From Opisthorchis felineus (Eukaryota > Platyhelminthes > Trematoda > Opisthorchiida > Opisthorchiidae): DNA of 64,000 nucleotides. Positions 38,801 to 51,600 of this stretch are shown piece by piece. Below the pieces are notes generated by a model that saw only the letters and a list, made by a program, of their open reading frames with translations, was not told the origin of the DNA and searched no databases. The translations under genes were made by a program, and so were the position numbers. The stretch lies in assembly GCA_004794785.1 (NCBI GenBank), contig SJOL01004272.1:128329-192328 (forward strand), in the 5' to 3' direction. Position 1 is the first letter of the stretch; the number at the start of each line of letters is the position of its first letter.

Positions 38801-41800
38801 CGGACTTCTAACCGTCATTCTGTGCTCAATCTAGCAGGAGAGGCAACAACATCCCTAGCTGTGATCTTGTCCGTTTACGATAGCTCGTCACTGAATCGTT
38901 CAACCGAGGGTGGGGTTCCTCTTGCATTATGTCAAGAATACAATTACTTGGTGCATGCGCAAACCTACCCCCGATCATCCGCTTTACATTCGGTCGCACC
39001 ACCTACTTTGCTTATCTTGACACAATTCGTGGTACATCAGAAGCATACCCTTCCGCACTTGAAAACGGACTCTACCAGACTCCTTTTCTCCAATTTTTAT
39101 AGTTTTGATAGCTGGTTTATATTGGATTAGTACCCGAGTTCGTCATCCGATGTTTGTAGCACATCAGTCTTTCCCTTGCTGGACAGTCATTTCGACAAAT
39201 CCGTATTTGTATTCCGTAAATGGATAACTTTCAGGCACTATCCAGCCTAAGTGAACGGGATAGTGGACTTATTTGTTTCAAACATTCAAAAAACAAACCA
39301 CTTTTTACTCGAAGTTGAACGATTTTCGTGGAGTTTACTGAATTGTTCAATTTGTCCATTAACCTTGACACTGAATATCTTGAAATGGAGAGGGGACTGA
39401 AATCTGATTGAAAATAAACCAAATTGGTGTTCAGGTGAGTGTTTTCCACGAATTTCGCACAATTTGGCTGACGGAAACTCTGGTACTGTATCTACTAGGT
39501 GAGCCTCAAGAGGGATGAAATTGCTCGTGGGCTGTCGAAGGGTTTTCAGCAATCTTGTGAGTACTGTCCCTTTGAGAAAACACTATGCAGTTTCTATGAG
39601 CTGCATGACAGCAATTTTCTGCTGTTCGCCATGTGCTGTTAGCTATGTAGTAAAGTTCATTATTGTTTTTTGAAGGAAGCTTGTTTAGGAGCATTTTCGG
39701 AAGTTCATGACCTACTGACCATTACCCTGGATAGTGATTTGTACATAGCGTGACCAGCAATTATGGGAACCGGTACCCACACCAGTCTCGCTATTCTTAG
39801 CATCATTCATTCGTTTTAACCATCGTGCTGGGTTTTTGTGAGTTATCTTCTTAAAGTAAAGCAGACGAATTTCTCAAAGTGGGCAACCTTCTTTCAGATA
39901 TGATGATTCGGTTTTATCGAACATACGCTACTCCAGTGGTGGTGGTACGCTCGTCTCACATTTCATTTGTCCAGACTTCCAATCTCGTTGAGGCTAAAGT
40001 TATGCATTAGTGATGGGTGGGTTCTGATAAGGCTTAAACTGCGGCTCTTTCAACCAGCCTAAATGAGCCAGCACAGGAAGATAATGTTCAAATTGTATGA
40101 TAGAATGCGATGCTGTGAATAATTTGTGGACAAATGAAAACTGTTCTTGTTATCTAGAGATATAAGTGAGACGAACTTTTTTCAGTAAATGCGTCTGAGA
40201 TAACTATTGGACATATAAAATCAGCGGCGTTTCGCCAGCTTTAGTTTCTCCATTCTTTTGGAATTCTCCTCTGTAGAAACGAGAAGACGGTAGCGGTTTG
40301 TCTCGCAGCGTTAATTTAAAAGTAAGTCCAGATATATTCTTCAAGTGATGTTAGGATATGGACGGCGTCCGTGAACTGATTCTGAAACACGCTGAGCAAT
40401 TGGTCGCTATAGGAGAAGTAAGTTCAATGTTGCTCAATAACCTATCGCTTCAGGTTGGTCTGGACTTCAGCCCATGTGTGTGCCCCACTATGGAATTGCA
40501 CGCAGTACAACGCGCCGTACTTACACAGCAGATTCATTTATCAAAAGAATTGAACTTACCATTGTAAGTTTTTTTCCTAATTGTTTCCTTCACTGTTCAC
40601 TGAGATCAGCGGCAGTCTTGGGCTGACTGTCAATTCAGAATAATCCCGCTCACGAATTCTCCTGGCGCTGTCAACAAGGGTTGAAGATAACCTTATTGGT
40701 TGAAAGGCTGTCTTCCGGTTGTAGTACAATCTAATGTTTAAGTTTTTCTTCCGGTTCGCTACACGAAACATTACGGAAGATTGTTATTCCTTGCATTAAA
40801 CGGTCTTATTTTGCAGCCACACTTATGGCTTTAACGTTAGCTCAGTGGAAGGTTTTCTCAGTTCCGTACACTGAATCATCTTGCTGTCAAAACGCTACGG
40901 GTAAACACACATTGAATGTCAGTTCACCTCGATAGGTCAGTGCCCGACCTATGAAATAACGGATGCATAAATCGTAGTCGAGTCGTGCATTGCTTAAGTT
41001 GTACGCAGGTTATAAACCGAGACAGTGTAGGGTCGTTCTCGCACACCAGTGTTTGGAACATGCATGTTTCGTTTTTGGCGACACGTGATAGACTTGTTTC
41101 TTGTCTTGCTTGTAAAATACTTTCCAGGATACTCCTTAGGCGCGATCATCCGCAATGTGAGTGATTGAAAGTGATTGAAGCATGCGGTCTAGGATGGACC
41201 GGCATCCAATCAAACAATGGTGTGAATACAGATGCATGCACATGTATTCACACCGTTATCCTGTTAGGTGCTGGTCCATCCTAGACTGTATGATTTTGAG
41301 GCAATTTCCATTGTAAACTTGGAATATGGTTACAATTTATAGGATTGTTCGACGTGTTGTACGCCCACCGAGAAGAATTAAAAGCACGTGTTCTTCAAAT
41401 ATTTGCTTTGACTCGTGTAAGGTTAACGGATGTTTACTTTCAGCTGTACGCTGCCACCTGATTGGTGAGATTCCGATCGAAACGAGCCTCTTCTTTTTTT
41501 CCATAAAGGAAACTACTCACAAGGTTGCTGAAATCTCTTAGAGTAGTTTCCTTTATGAAAAATACCGTGATATCTCGAATGTCGTGCCAACTGAAATATG
41601 AGGTGGCCTTTGTGCAGCACATTCAGTTGAAGATATCATAATTGAGAGATTCAGTTGAGTCTATCGTGAAAACTAAATTGCTATGCAAATGAGTGTATCT
41701 GTGGAAAGGTTTGACTTTCAACTTCGCTTTTTAAACTTGATTTAAAAATTAACCCTATTGCGGATAATTTTTCTTATAAATGTATTCTCCACTCCCTTCT

Positions 41801-42599
41801 GCCATTTGACTGAGTCACAGCTGTAGACCATCAGTGCTTCCTCTCAAAAGCTACTGGCATTGCATCCGCCTGGCTTTATACCGGACGTTTGTTTCATCAT
41901 CGTACGCATTAGTGAATGGTATTCCTTGTTATAGCCTGTTGGTTTATCTTGAGTTATCTTTGAACTCTTTACAGCATGATAGACACAAAACCAGTCAATT
42001 GGGTTAAGTGAATCATATGGATAGATAACAGCCCTTTTCTGTTCGACTGTCCTTCGCAGTACCATGCATTTAGCATTGGTAATTGTACAGAAAGATAAAG
42101 GGTGACGAATGCCTAGCTGCTTGACATCGGAGGATAAAGCGTTTTTTGCCGAGGATTAAATGAGTGTGACGGGGGGCACACAGAATATTCCTTGTTACCA
42201 TCGGAGCTTTATCCATACCCAATGAACGTTTCAATGAGAAACCTACGGAGCGTGTTCATAAAGTTACTAAACTTACAACAGCTCCACCCGTTTTGAATTT
42301 TAGAAATGTGCACTCGCGCTCCGCCTCTAAACCTACCTTGGAATTACTAAAATCAGAAGGTGAGTGCAGATTACAGTGAATGTGAAGTGTTGATAGCTGC
42401 GACTTTCCTCATTGACTGCTTTTACCAGTCGATTAATGTTTTATTCGCTTTAAAGGGTGGATTTCACACGCTCGATTTATGTACTTTTGTATATGTCCTT
42501 TGGGTATCCGGACGATTTAAACGTCCGGTCGTCTGTTGTGCGCACTAAGAACCTCACGGAAACTCCACACTGGCGAACTGTGCTCATACCGTCATCATC

Positions 42600-42631
<32 letters not shown>

Positions 42632-45600
42632 CATCATTCTCTCCAGGTCTAAAGACCCCGTATACTTTGTGCAGTGGTGACACAGCTTTCCTCATTAGTG
42701 ATCTGCAGAGATAGGTGTAGATAGCTACACATTGGAGGTGGTAGCTAATATAGCTGATGCGTGAACGCAGGGATATCAGGGGGCTTCTCTCGAGGGGAAG
42801 CTATACACTGAAAGCAACAACTTTGATGCATTTGCGCCAATAAGCCTGACTGGGTCATGTCTGTCAACATCTCGTCTCGGGGTCCCCATCCGGGGAGACG
42901 GCAATGACCAGCACAGCTGAGTTCGCTGGTAATGGCTTTCATGTTTCGCTACCGAGTTGTTGTTTGACCTACTCTGACTCGTTTCCACCCCTCGCGTGAT
43001 TGTGTGAAAAGGGCTCTTCGGAAAATTCGGTCACCGACATACATAGCACATGACCAAGCCAGAGCAACTCTACCTGTCACTCTACCTACCTCAGTATTAC
43101 TGATCCGGTGTTCCAGGCTAACGCTGCGGTGTTATGCTGTCTGACCGTTATTTTTTATTTGAATGGGTCTTTCTGAATAGATGTGTCCGCATTCTAATGT
43201 ACGTTCCAGTTTGCTTCATTCGAAGTCACCTTAATATTTCTTGATACTGACTGTTTTCCCGGAAATTTCATAAGCGAACGGACAACCACTGCTGAGTAGA
43301 AGCCATCGTACTTATGTGTTATCGGAATGAAGAGGTACATCTCTCAGTACACTGTTGTCATACTGCTATGCAATTCAGAGAATGTGTCGGATTATTATAG
43401 CAAAACTCCTAACCATGGGGCAAGTCACCCTCGCTTTCCTGGATCATCGAATGTTTGCTACCCTAGGCACACACTACAGGGTTTCATTCAAGTTCCCCTG
43501 CACAAAGCATCATATGACTGAAATTTCGGTATGCGACTTTTGCACGAGACAACGCGTTTTGGATATCGCAAACGAGAAGGGCTTCAAACAAGGGAACAGA
43601 CTTTTCACTTCTAACTGTCGTCCTGTACGGTATAGCCGAGAACCACTTCATATCTCTTCCATCTGAAACCTGTAGGAAGCGGCACGCATCTCCTGAATTT
43701 TTGGGGGCTCTATCGGTATACAATCTTTGAGTAGTAGCTTGAAACTATCATTTACCTACTGGGTTGGTGAACTTGCATTTTTACAGCAAAAGGCAGGCTC
43801 GAGGGATGTGGGTTAATTCCTGGTCCCTGGTATGTTTTTTCGTTAACGCTACGCGTATTTTTTCATATTTTTTCAGTATTCACCGAATACCTATTTAATC
43901 TCCATCTAATCTGCACTTTCAGCGGTCTAGACATGCGTGTTAGGTTCAATCATGTGCGTGTTTAATTGCGCTGGGAGTGATCCCTATCAAGAAGTGTATT
44001 TGCTGAAAACACAGACATCCACAATTTGAACAATCCTTCTCCTAGAGCTATCACTGATACTGAATAACGGAAGTGACCATTCGAGGAAAATGCCCCTTTT
44101 GAGAGCGACCCATAATTCTTCTTACACTCCAACTATTTATGAGTAGATCTAGTGTTTTCTCCAAGTGATTAATAACTCTATCGGTACTGCTGTACCAAAA
44201 ATTGTTAGAAGCTTTCTTTCCGAAGAAAAACTATCCTAGGCAAGTACGTGTTGCAATCGGTTGTACAGTCATTTCTAGTCAGGATTGGCGTGGTACCGAT
44301 GAATAGAACGAACTTACTGAAATAGCAACCATCTGGTGATTGTGCAACAGTGGGTCAAAGGAGGGGGCACGATGTGAGCAGCTGAGTAGAAGCATTGTCT
44401 CAAAAACACAAACGGCGTCCACCTAATCCATCTTTATTCATTTCTTAATGTCCCAAGACAGTACGAGTGTCTGAGAGGTATATTCTTACATAGCTCCGGT
44501 TTCAAAATCTTTGTCGCAATGGCTTCTGTTGCGGATAAAATTAATATGCCAAAACGTTTGGGATATCGTTGGCTCCCTGAATAGAAAAGTCCAACACTAA
44601 GGGTCCCATAACTTCTTTTGCCACTCTTAATTTTTCCATAGCATCATTTCTGCTTGCAGATAAGATACCGGCCTTCAACATTTGCATACCAATTTGGTTT
44701 TCACGGATGGCTCACCTGAATCTTAGCTGAGTCTCTCGTTTGACGGTGTCCTACTTTTATTGTCCGTTCAGAGCTTTTTCTTCTTCAACATGCATTAGTA
44801 TCCATCCTCACAATCCATCTGAATCGGTTCGATGATCTGGTTGCCATGGCAACGCTGGGCCTATTTACGCCGCAGTTGTACCACGTGTATTTTCAATCTA
44901 CATCATTGTCTCTGGCTATCTTTGGGACTGGAAAGACAGCGTGGCCACGCCACATGACACCTTGACGACCTCGCCGTTCGTAAAATTTGACAGAGGGATT
45001 TCATTACAAATCCAACCACAATGGCATATTCAGCGACTCAAAATCACGGAAATATCTTCGTTCACTGCAATGATTGAACGGGTGTTTAAACGGACGGATC
45101 GCCTAAAAAGCTGATAAGACTAACGAACTGCTCTCGGAAGCTATATGTCCATTAAAGCAAATGGGTCAAAGTAACTTTTGTTCACGTTACTTTGGGATGG
45201 AGCAGTTTCTCTTAGAGAAGAGTGTTCGTGGATGGACAGGTCCCGGCTTTCGCTCTCTTTATGGACGGTTTTAGTGAAATGTGACTTTCGAGGACTCAGG
45301 CTTATATATTGCGTTCACCCGATAAAACAGACAGCGTGCCATATTCCTTTTATAACGCAGATAAAACCTCGTTATCGCATATGATTACCTACTCGTATGG
45401 TTTATTTGTGCGTACCTTGGTTTAGCTCTCCGGAGTTGTTAGGCTGCCGAAGCAAGTCTGTGAGTGCTGGCTGGTTACCTATCCGTGCTTCGCTGGTGAA
45501 CTGCAGTCGTGATTAGCTACAAGTAAAAGATAGCATCATGCCACGGTTGACGTGGCATGATGCTATCAGGCGGATCGCCTTACTTGCTGCATACAATAGG

Positions 45601-48600
45601 GCAGGTAAGCGAAAACAGGCTTCTTGCTCTTTCACATACTTTTTCTTTCCCCTCTCCTCATCCCATTGATAACTGTCTTCTTGTACATCCGTCAGTTAAG
45701 ACTGATGACTCCGTTCGTCCTGCATCGGTTTTCAAGCAACATCTGCGCGTGGTCCGCCGCTGACTTCCTCAGTTATCTCTAAATCATTCTTCAATCCTTG
45801 ACACCCAGTCTATCTGGCTACTTTCAATGTCCGCACCCTTAAGCAAGTAGGACAAGTTGCTCTTGTTCTCACACTCGAATCGCTTGACATTGATGTGTGC
45901 TGTATATCAATTCAAGATGCAAGCACAGTAGTTGAACTGACTGCCCCATCACTCTCCATTCGCTTCCCGCTGCGCACCTCTGGTGATCCAGAGGCTTCTG
46001 CGGAAGGATGTGAAGGGGTTGGTATCGACCTAAGTCATGGGCGGAAGGATCCGTGCTTGACTGGATACCCGTTGATAGTCGCCTCTGTAAGGTTCGTCTG
46101 GAAACGTCTGTGAAGGAGTTTCACAAGCGGAAAACTGATCGCTGTCTGATTATCGTGTCTGCTTACGCCCCAACCAACTGTAGCTCTGACACCATCAAGG
46201 AGAAGTTTTATAACGCATTGGGTGCTCTGTTGCAGCGAGCTGGAGACTCAGATATTGTGGTTGTTGCCGGAGATCTGAATGCACATGTTGGCAGATTTAG
46301 CGCATCTGAGACTCAATTCGGTTGTCGACATGGTTTGGACTCGGTACATATGGAATAGAGCGAACGAGTGCTTTAGCTACCTAGTGACCTCCGACTGTTT
46401 TTATGCGGTACTAACTTCCGAACTATCCGAAGTCGTCTGGCCACATGGTGTCCTTCATCAGCGTGCCGAATACGAACTCAAATCGATCACACCGCCATCA
46501 GTTACCGCTGATGCGGATCAATGACCGACTGCCGCTTGTTTTTGGAACACATCTTTGGATTCTGACCACGCGCTCGTCCGGAGTCACTTATCCCTTCCTT
46601 TTCTAGGGCCGCGTAATGGGCGGACAAATCGCCTGGCAACTAGCAGATCCGGATGTTAGACGAATTTACCAGACTGGTCTTCTGGAGTCTTCCAAATGCT
46701 CCACCGTCACATGTGAATTCATACTGGGACGAAATCGTCACCTCTTGGCACGGTGCTGGGAGTTTCGTCTGTGGTACGGCGCTACCAGGTCCGCTCAAGC
46801 ACTGGATATCAGACTGGAGCCGACCGTGAAGTCTCGTGGACTCGGAAAGCTAAGGAAATGAAAGAGGCCCAGAAAGCCGGGAATGCCTGAAGATTACTTC
46901 AGTTGATTCGTGCGACCGGTCTTCGGAAACCACCAGTGAGCGAAACGAGTTACCATCTTGAATAAAGAGAAACGCCTCGACCGTTGGGCGGAATCATTCG
47001 AACAACAAGGTTTGCATTGACCAAACCATCACACTCGGTCGGATGCTAGAGCAACGCCATACGTACAAACGATCCCCAGTTTTAGTATTACTGGATTTCC
47101 AGTGAGCATTCGACTCGGTTGACCGGTCTGTTGTGCTTGACACACTTGACCATCAAGCAATGCCTCGGAAGTTTGTATTCTCAGACTTTCAGGCCTGTGA
47201 TAGTATACAGGGAGTTCTTCAAAAGCTTGGGTTCCCCGTCTCCCCATTCCTGTTTAATTTCGTGGTCGATGAGATAATGAGATGAACGCTGGAAGGTCTT
47301 TGAAAGGTCTTTATGGCCGCTGACGGAAACCTTGTTGATCTGGAATATGCACACGAAATCTTTCTCATCTTCGAAAAGGAGAAGAAGGTGCAGGTGTTTT
47401 CGGATGAACTGACCAAAGCCATATTGTCCTTTGGCATGCATTTTCACCCACAAAGTGTAAGGTCATGCTCGCCGACGTGGAGTCACGGAACACGCCACTT
47501 ACAATTCAGGGAGACGCACTGGAAGTTGTGGGACGTTTTACTTATCGTGGAAGTTTATTTAGTTCCGATTATAGTGGGACGGATGAGGTCAATGCACGAA
47601 TCTGCAAGACTCGGGTGGTGTTCGCTAATTTGAGACACCTATGGTGTGGAAGCGGTGTATTCCTGAATATCAGGGGACGTGTGTATCAGGCTGCAGTACG
47701 GTCTGTTTTGTTGTATAGCTGTGAGACTTGGCCTTTTTGAGCATCGGAGGTGAGATGTCTTCAGGTGTTCGAGAACCGCCAACACCCGACCCATAGCTCG
47801 TGTGGGATGGTGTCGGCGATTAGAAATCGAGTGTTCGGTTGTGCAACGGGGACTTCCATTAATGGAAGTGTCGAGCACCAGAAGCTGCATGTGTTAGGAC
47901 ATGTATTATGCATGCTGAACCATAGTTTGCCGAATTGAGTGCTGTCTTCGTGTCCAGTTCAGAGTGGCGGAAACAGAGATGTGGCCAACCCTTGACATGA
48001 CGGAGGGGTGTGAAAGAGATAATAAAATGTCAGGGTTCTGTCGGTGCTACTCGAGGATGGGGACCACGTTCTCCCCACTGCACCTGGTTGGAGACGCTTC
48101 AAGGTATGGCTGCTTGTGGATGTCAGTGCGTTCTTGTCGTCAGTTTCTATCCAGATTGCCTGAATGAGTTGTCTGGATGTGTAGGCACCTCGGAATGATT
48201 ATGGTAGGCTATTACTATGTCCTTTTCCTTTCCACCTTCATTCTTTTCTCCACAATAAGGCTTTCAAACAAATCATGATTGTACGGCATCGAAGCGTCAA
48301 TGTTGAACACTGAAGTCATGTCGTCGGTGATGATTTCCCTATTCCATTCGTATTGTTACGTTCCATAATGTATCCATAGCGGGCGTCCTCCCTCTCTGCT
48401 TGATCCATCCATTCTTTTGTTAACTTCTATCGTTAACGTTTAGGCGCAACGCGTGTCCAAATGCATGCGTTCGATGGGCGACCTTCGGTGGCCATGTTGG
48501 GTGTACAAGAGGGATTCTACTTCTCCATACCACCTTGTGTGCTCCGAAGTAAACAGGTAATTCTACCATACGTTGCGCATAGTCGTTCTGGTTCATCGCG

Positions 48601-51600
48601 TATTCATTATCACCTTGGTTCTTGCGAGATAATTTACTATCGCCTCAAGTAGTTTCACCTCGGTCTATTATCAATGTTTATTGAGGTGCGCAGGGTAGTA
48701 ATTTCTCGCGTCAGCTGAAAGAGTGGATGAGATCTGAACACTTCTAAGCGAATTTTGAGCATTCGGTGTTTTCTTAACTACACTGAGCCATACTCTAGTG
48801 ATAATTATCACCCTGTCCTTTTATCACATATGACCCTCTGTTTGCATGGTTGTACCATTTATGCACCCACTTACTGCTATTGTCTTCGTTGAGGAATATC
48901 TAATGAAACGAGTATGCGAAATCCTGATGAATTTCATTTGCCAAGCCAGTTGTGGGAGGCAAAAATCAAGGGTTGTTCCCATGAGAAAAAGCTTTTCTGT
49001 TTGAGCGGACGGTTTAATTAATCAGTATATGCTTCGGTATGCGGTGGTCCTTTCTAATAGAATACGCCGTCGGAATTAGGTAGAAAAGTCCTCTTCATTA
49101 CGGTGCACTGTTCTTAGTATCGTCTTGGGTATATCACCGTAACTATTCCAGGTGGTGTTCCTGAGTTAGTTCTTATAAGATTCTTGTATTTTCATACTGG
49201 AAACCTGACAGTTTGAATTACTTTAATTATCAACACTACTTGCTTACCTGTTGTAGCAGGTCACGAGTCATTTTCACCACTATTCCTATTCTCTTCATGG
49301 AGTACAAGACGTTCTTGCTCGTTTTGAAGAAAAGAATCCGGATGCTGTTCGAAGATTTTTTCTGGGAGATACGAAATGCTGTTCTTCAGAGTAAAGAGTT
49401 CTGGAGCAAAGAGTTGAAGATATGAGGAGAATGGGAAGTCGGTGCAAAAGGCTCTACATATTTGATGTATATATCAAGATCAAATTGCACACACCCTTCA
49501 CCACCATTGAGATAAGAGAATTTGAGCATCGCGCCTGAACAAGGCGTTATTGGTGGTATTGATTCAGCATCTTTACGAGCATCCCCGAACAAAACTCCGG
49601 TGCACGACGACTGCCTCTTACTTCTCTTATGGGTTAGACGCCATGTCGTGAAGGTTTTATGGGTACCTGCAAAGCTAAACCGCAGAAAGAAAGCCTATAA
49701 GATCCAAATAGATATTAGCTACTGTTATTTGTGTGGTCCTGTGATAATTGGTAATGCTGATCTTAGAAACATCACCACAATATCTGATTTTCTATTCTGG
49801 AACTCCTGGTATAGTTGGTAGATTCAGACTTCATCCTGCAATCTCATTTACTTTTAATCGTCCCAAGAAATTTTTTTTGGAATTGCAAAGGTGAAGTACC
49901 GGTTCATCCGGACTCCTAATATCATAATCGTTCGGCTGTAAAACACCCTTTCGGCGCCTAGCTACAATGCCACCCGAAGGAAGCACGAGGGATAGGATAC
50001 TCCCAGGTTGCCCAAGCCTGGACAGATGTTGGTATGCAGAGGTCGGGTTCGAACCACGGATATTTCCGCTCAGTAATTTCGCGCTATAACCACTGAGCCA
50101 TCTCGCCCCCTCCCCCCTTCGAGAAAACCATCTTTTCCCGTTCCTACTTGCACAATACATCATCCACTTCCCACTTTTTTCGTACACAAGGTTTGCTCCT
50201 GTGTGGGAGTAAGGTGCTTCAGACACTGAGTTTCCACAGTCCGTTTCCATAGAGCGGCAAGCAGACCCAAGTCATGAGATGTTACTATTTCGTTTGCTTT
50301 CATCAGTAGTGAATGCAGAACGCGCAGTATTTGTAATACATGGGTGTAGCAACAAACAAGAGGGAACGATACATTGTTTAGCTGGAGGGAACTTGAGGAT
50401 GTAAGGTTACTCCCTAAACTGAGAAGGGTGGCTAATCAACACGTGGGTTTGTGTGCGAGGCTGTCCGAATCAGAATCGCATCACTGCTCGCCAGAAGTTT
50501 CAAGTTCCGATTGCATAATGGGCTTGAGAATAGGTCCGTTTCTAATGTATGTCGTGCAGTCTGTGACCCAGAAAGTCACGTGGTCGGTTAGTTTGGGTAT
50601 GCTTGCTGCTGGCCAGCTCGTAATATCTTTTTAACACTTTCATCTTTTGGTTGTGAGAGATGTCGGTCTGTTCCGCTGATGCAAATATTAAAAAAATTAT
50701 ATGATTGCTGTAGTTGAACTGGCAGGCAACATGGACAGCAAGGATTAGACAATAGCTAGGCTGTAAGCTAATCCTTCTGGCGATTGACACGAACCTTAAC
50801 TCTGCGGTCGAGTAGGTTTAATTCGAGGTTACCCTAATATTTTGGCTAGTATTCTTTGTTATGTGGCCAAAGGTGACCACATAATTCTGTCCACTTGTCT
50901 GTTTAAATCTGTTTTGTTGTAATGAACCGTTTTCTGCCAGTATTTCCTTCAAAGAATCATCTTCCTTTGATAAGTGGCCTATAGTACATATATTTCTGGT
51001 ACTAATGGAGAGTGCTCTTTCCAAACCACGTTTGCATGCCACCAAAAGTGCTCCACTCCATGTACCCTTGCGGTGGTGTCCGGTTAGAAGAACATCTGGT
51101 GCTGTTAAACATCCACCGAATTCATCTTCGTGGAACACCGAAATCTCTGGTGGATGTGACTAGGTTGATCCAAAGATAAACGGAGGTGTTGGTCAGATGC
51201 ACATGCCAATGAGTAGTATTGAAACACACTTCGATATCTTGAGGAGTTGAAAATAGATTATGCGCTTAGGGACCGTAGGTTCGGAAGAGCTGTGGAATGA
51301 CCGTTTGCAGATCAGTTAGTGTTTCGCTTTTTCTAAACATTTGTCCTCAAAAAGCTGTCAACGTGGTGCGCCAAACAATCGGTAGATTTTCCAAGCTATG
51401 TGTAAAACTTTGCTCGCTTTCATTCTACGTTTTCAACGGTTCATGTGAAGTCTACATATACAATCCGGATATCCTGATCAAGTTAACACGGTTAATGGAA
51501 TTAATCTGTCGACAACCCGGGGGATTGGAAAGGAAAACGGCGCGATTGGATGCTTTCTAGACATGCATCAATTTACGTTTCCTTTACCACCCTCTCACAG

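Larger units (their letters stand above)
32448..40354 (+). other. TATDN3 intron 3
   Basis: A 7907-nt intron. It contains RTE copy 1 (33993-35600), Penelope fragments (37241-37362 and 38060-38330) and family C repeats (37450-37735, 39460-39580). The remaining intervals (32965-33990, 35601-37240, 38331-39460 and 39580-40354) show no recognisable gene. Confidence 0.7.
40564..42303 (+). other. TATDN3 intron 5
   Basis: A 1740-nt intron. It holds a fold-back element (41185-41288) and a family C copy with a perfect 17-bp inverted repeat (41502-41705). Otherwise nothing is recognisable. Confidence 0.7.
42360..48443 (+). other. TATDN3 intron 6
   Basis: A 6084-nt intron. It holds an antisense RTE tail (42592-43170) and RTE copy 2 (about 45430-48345). 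In 43171-45430 I see only a decayed family C trace near 44700-44760 (CTGAATCTTAGCTGAGTCTC) and no gene. Confidence 0.7.

Noticed and set aside
38445..39130. Two long overlapping plus-strand frames (116 and 144 codons)
   Set aside because: No motif, no splice support and different frames overlapping; most likely chance.
42477..42695. Asp-rich minus-strand open frame
   Set aside because: It is the translation of the (GAT)n microsatellite tail of an RTE, not a gene.
49831..50250. 139-codon minus-strand open frame
   Set aside because: It runs across a tRNA-derived SINE and has no domain.
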